Origin: DATCRE01 sp035493595
GTDB lineage: Bacteria > Bacteroidota > Bacteroidia > Cytophagales > Cyclobacteriaceae
Reading direction: 5' to 3'
Assembly: GCA_035493595.1 (NCBI GenBank)
Contig: DATJHZ010000435.1
Span: 1-25,351, forward strand
Length of the DNA stretch: 25,351 nt
Positions 24,001 through 25,351 of the stretch are shown piece after piece; position 1 is the first letter of the stretch, and every line of letters starts with the position of its first letter. Both the position numbers and the translations under genes were made by a program. The notes beneath the pieces are model-generated. The model was not told the DNA's origin. It did no database searches and saw only the letters and a list, made by a program, of their open reading frames with translations.

Positions 24001-25351
24001 TGCAGTTTTAAATGTTAATACATTACCGGCCGTCACAACTCAACCTTCAGCCACGCAAACAGTATGCGAAGGCAGTGCTGTTAGTTTTACGGTAGTAGCA
24101 ACAGGCACATCACTTACCTATCAATGGAAGAAGAATGGTGTAGATATTGCTGGAGCTACATCCGCTACTTACAACATAGCAACAACAGCTACCGCTGACG
24201 CAGGTACTTACACTGTCGTTGTCAGTGGCACATGTAGTCCATCCGTTACGAGCAATGCAGCAGTACTAAATATCAACGAACAACCTGAGATTACTACTCA
24301 ACCCACTGCGACACAAACGGTGTGTGTAGGCCAGAGCGTTACATTCAGTGTTAATGCTGGTGTCACGACATCACCGACGTACCAGTGGAAGAAAGGTGGT
24401 GTTAATATCCCAGGAGCAAACAGTTCAAGTTATACAATTGCCGGCGTCACCACCGGTGATGCGGCTACTTATACCGTATCGGTAGGCGGTACATGCACAC
24501 CTGCTGTGTTGAGTTCGAATGCAGTTTTAAATGTTAACACGCTACCAGCAATAACCACTCAACCTTTAGCGACACAGACAGTATGTGAAGGCAGTGCTGC
24601 CAGTTTTACAGTAGTGGCCAGTGGTACTGGTGTAACGTATCAATGGAAGAAGAATGGTGTAGACATTGCAGGAGCAACATCCGCCACTTATAATATTGCC
24701 ACCACAGCTACCGCTGATGCAGGTACATACACTGTTGTTGTTAGTGGTATATGCAGTCCATCGGTTACGAGTACAGCTTCGGTATTAAACATCAATGAAC
24801 AACCTGAGATTGTTACTCAACCCACAGCTACTCAAACAATATGCGTAGGTCAGAGCGTTACGTTCAGTGTTAATGCTGGTGTTACGACATCACCGACGTA
24901 TCAATGGAAGAAAGGTGGTGTTAATATCCCAGGAGCAAACAGTTCAAGTTACACGATTGCCAGCGTCACCACTGGTGATGCGGCTACTTATACAGTATCC
25001 GTAGGAGGCACCTGCACACCAGCCATACTCAGTTCGAATGCAGTTTTAAATGTTAATACATTACCATCGATCACGACTCAACCTTCAGCCACACAAACAG
25101 TATGTGAAGGTAGTGCTGTTAGTTTTACAGTAGTGGTCAGTGGTACTGGTGTAACATATCAATGGAAGAAGAATGGTGTTGATATTGTTGGAGCAACGTC
25201 AGCTACTTACAACATAGCCACCATAGCTACCGCTGATGCAGGTACATACACTGTTGTTGTTAGTGGTATATGCAGTCCATCGGTTACGAGTACAGCTTCG
25301 GTATTAAACATCAATGAACAACCTGAGATTGTTACTCAACCCACAGCTACT
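21095..25351 (+). CDS. Giant secreted Ig-like repeat protein, 3' end outside the window
   Basis: An open frame of 1419 codons from ATG 21095 runs to the end of the window with no stop. The signal peptide is residues 1 to about 25 (LFLIIVCSVFAVNAAFSQ). An N-terminal segment begins LNSSYCVDDASVTLSGG, a pattern common in Bacteroidota surface proteins, followed by a beta-sandwich (SLGFNFVYFGTTFSTVGIFDNGFIKF) to about residue 270. A linker Ig-like domain follows. From residue 374 the protein is an uninterrupted array of Ig-like domains of 87 and 86 residues alternating, each with YQWKK and DAxTYTV motifs and one Cys near each end (TVC and GTC). Such proteins are usually adhesins or filaments exported by the type IX secretion system and carry a C-terminal sorting domain; that end is not visible. 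It begins 72 bases after the lipoprotein gene on the same strand. Confidence 0.9.
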   Translation, partial: MQRLYKALFLIIVCSVFAVNAAFSQCTLTGLNSSYCVDDASVTLSGGTAYYGPGVSGGVFYPSIAGVSGRPHKVFTTDGVATSYTVSTTGTYYPYTLSSSALSIANSSFTTVSLGFNFVYFGTTFSTVGIFDNGFIKFGGGSTSSTAQLIPNATIPNSEVAFAWNDLDPSTGTIRYQVFGSAPLRVFVVEYANVQFMGGGDYVTVQVHLFETSNHIEIHSTHNGSIGANKTMGIENSGGTVGVAVPGRNQSVWTADNDFVSFTPSCTVVKEVNVHALPNAALTVSPASTSICPSNTVGVTIGSSELGVNYQLLNNADNSALSGTFAGTGGNLVITSSALASSTVIKVRATNATTGCDVDLTNLSNITVNVPPQITVQPTATQTICVGQSVTFSVNAGVTTSPTYQWKKGGVDIVGATSSSYTIASVATTDAATYTVSVGGTCTPPVLSSNAVLNVNTLPAITTQPSATQTVCEGSAASFTVVATGTSPTYQWKKNGVDIVGATSATYNIATTATADAGTYTVVVSGTCSPSVTSTASVLNINEKPEIITQPTATQTVCVGQSVTFSVNAGVTTSPTYQWKKGGVDIVGATSSSYTIASVATGDAATYTVSVGGTCTPAVLSSNAVLNVNTLPAITTQPSATQTVCEGSAVSFTVVATGALLTYQWKKNGVDIAGATSATYNIATTATADAGTYTVVVSGTCSPSVTSNAAVLNINEQPEIITQPTATQTVCVGQSVTFSVNAGVTTSPTYQWKKGGVNIPGANSSTYTIASVVTADAATYTVSVGGTCTPAILSSNAVLNVNTLPAITTQPSATQTVCEGSAASFIVVASGTGVTYQWKKNGVDIVGATSATYNIATTATADAGTYTVVVSGTCSPSVTSTAAVLNINEQPEIITQPTATQTVCVGQSVTFSVNAGVTTSPTYQWKKGGVDIVGATSSSYTIVSVVTGDAATYTVSVGGTCTPAILSSNAVLNVNTLPAVTTQPSATQTVCEGSAVSFTVVATGTSLTYQWKKNGVDIAGATSATYNIATTATADAGTYTVVVSGTCSPSVTSNAAVLNINEQPEITTQPTATQTVCVGQSVTFSVNAGVTTSPTYQWKKGGVNIPGANSSSYTIAGVTTGDAATYTVSVGGTCTPAVLSSNAVLNVNTLPAITTQPLATQTVCEGSAASFTVVASGTGVTYQWKKNGVDIAGATSATYNIATTATADAGTYTVVVSGICSPSVTSTASVLNINEQPEIVTQPTATQTICVGQSVTFSVNAGVTTSPTYQWKKGGVNIPGANSSSYTIASVTTGDAATYTVSVGGTCTPAILSSNAVLNVNTLPSITTQPSATQTVCEGSAVSFTVVVSGTGVTYQWKKNGVDIVGATSATYNIATIATADAGTYTVVVSGICSPSVTSTASVLNINEQPEIVTQPTAT
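22214..25351 (+). repeat. Tandem 519-base coding repeat, six full units plus the start of a seventh
   Basis: Units start at 22214, 22733, 23252, 23771, 24290 and 24809; a seventh starts at 25328 and is cut after 24 bases. I aligned them on the VCVGQSV codons: each step is exactly 519 bases with no insertion or deletion. Each unit encodes two Ig-like domains: A (87 residues, with KKGGV) and B (86 residues, with KKNGV), B starting 261 bases into the unit. Sequence between units is highly similar, with substitutions mostly at third codon positions, which points to selection on the protein together with recent duplication or gene conversion. Confidence 0.97.

Noticed and set aside
22214..25351. 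Regular repeats considered as a CRISPR array or non-coding satellite
   Set aside because: The period is 519 bases, the frame is open throughout and each unit encodes two folded Ig-like domains; no short repeat/spacer structure.

Overview
The window looks like chromosomal DNA of a Bacteroidota bacterium, most likely a member of the Cytophagales (inference). Supporting signs are AT-rich coding sequence, few Shine-Dalgarno sites, several boxes resembling the Bacteroidota -7 element (TAnnTTTG), and typical families: a propeller/Y_Y_Y sensor, a DUF5686 outer-membrane protein, an nSTAND1-WD40 protein and a giant Ig-repeat surface protein. No rRNA, tRNA, CRISPR array or insertion sequence was seen.

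Bases 1-3006: the 3' part of a propeller/Y_Y_Y sensor that ends in a HisKA phosphoacceptor domain with no ATPase domain. It converges on a small uncharacterised gene, followed by a 333-base gap holding a 17-base palindrome. Bases 3007-5414: the two electron transfer flavoprotein subunits (etfB, etfA) and a bifunctional-nuclease-family protein carrying a UVR motif. Bases 5651-7919: a secreted parallel beta-helix protein and a c-type cytochrome with two haem motifs, which match a recurrent two-gene pair of unknown function. Bases 7989-11961: a SpoU/TrmH RNA methyltransferase, a SanA/YdcF-like membrane protein and a DUF5686 outer-membrane protein.

Bases 12040-15288: the translation cluster thrS-infC-rpmI-rplT, closed by a strong intrinsic terminator. 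infC has no ATG at its 5' end. thrS and infC share a 13-base string at their putative promoters.

Bases 15482-25351 form the most interesting part. A 1051-residue STAND NTPase with one membrane segment, a long coiled coil and a WD40 propeller is followed 2 bases later by a TPR/beta-barrel outer-membrane protein. That gene overlaps a lipoprotein with propeller-like repeats. 72 bases further on a giant secreted protein begins at 21095 and runs off the window. It is built from a 173-residue (519-base) two-domain Ig-like unit repeated six times without a single length change. I infer that the first three genes may form an envelope-spanning signalling or assembly machine, with the giant Ig protein as a possible client. 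The repeat array shows nested, recent duplications.
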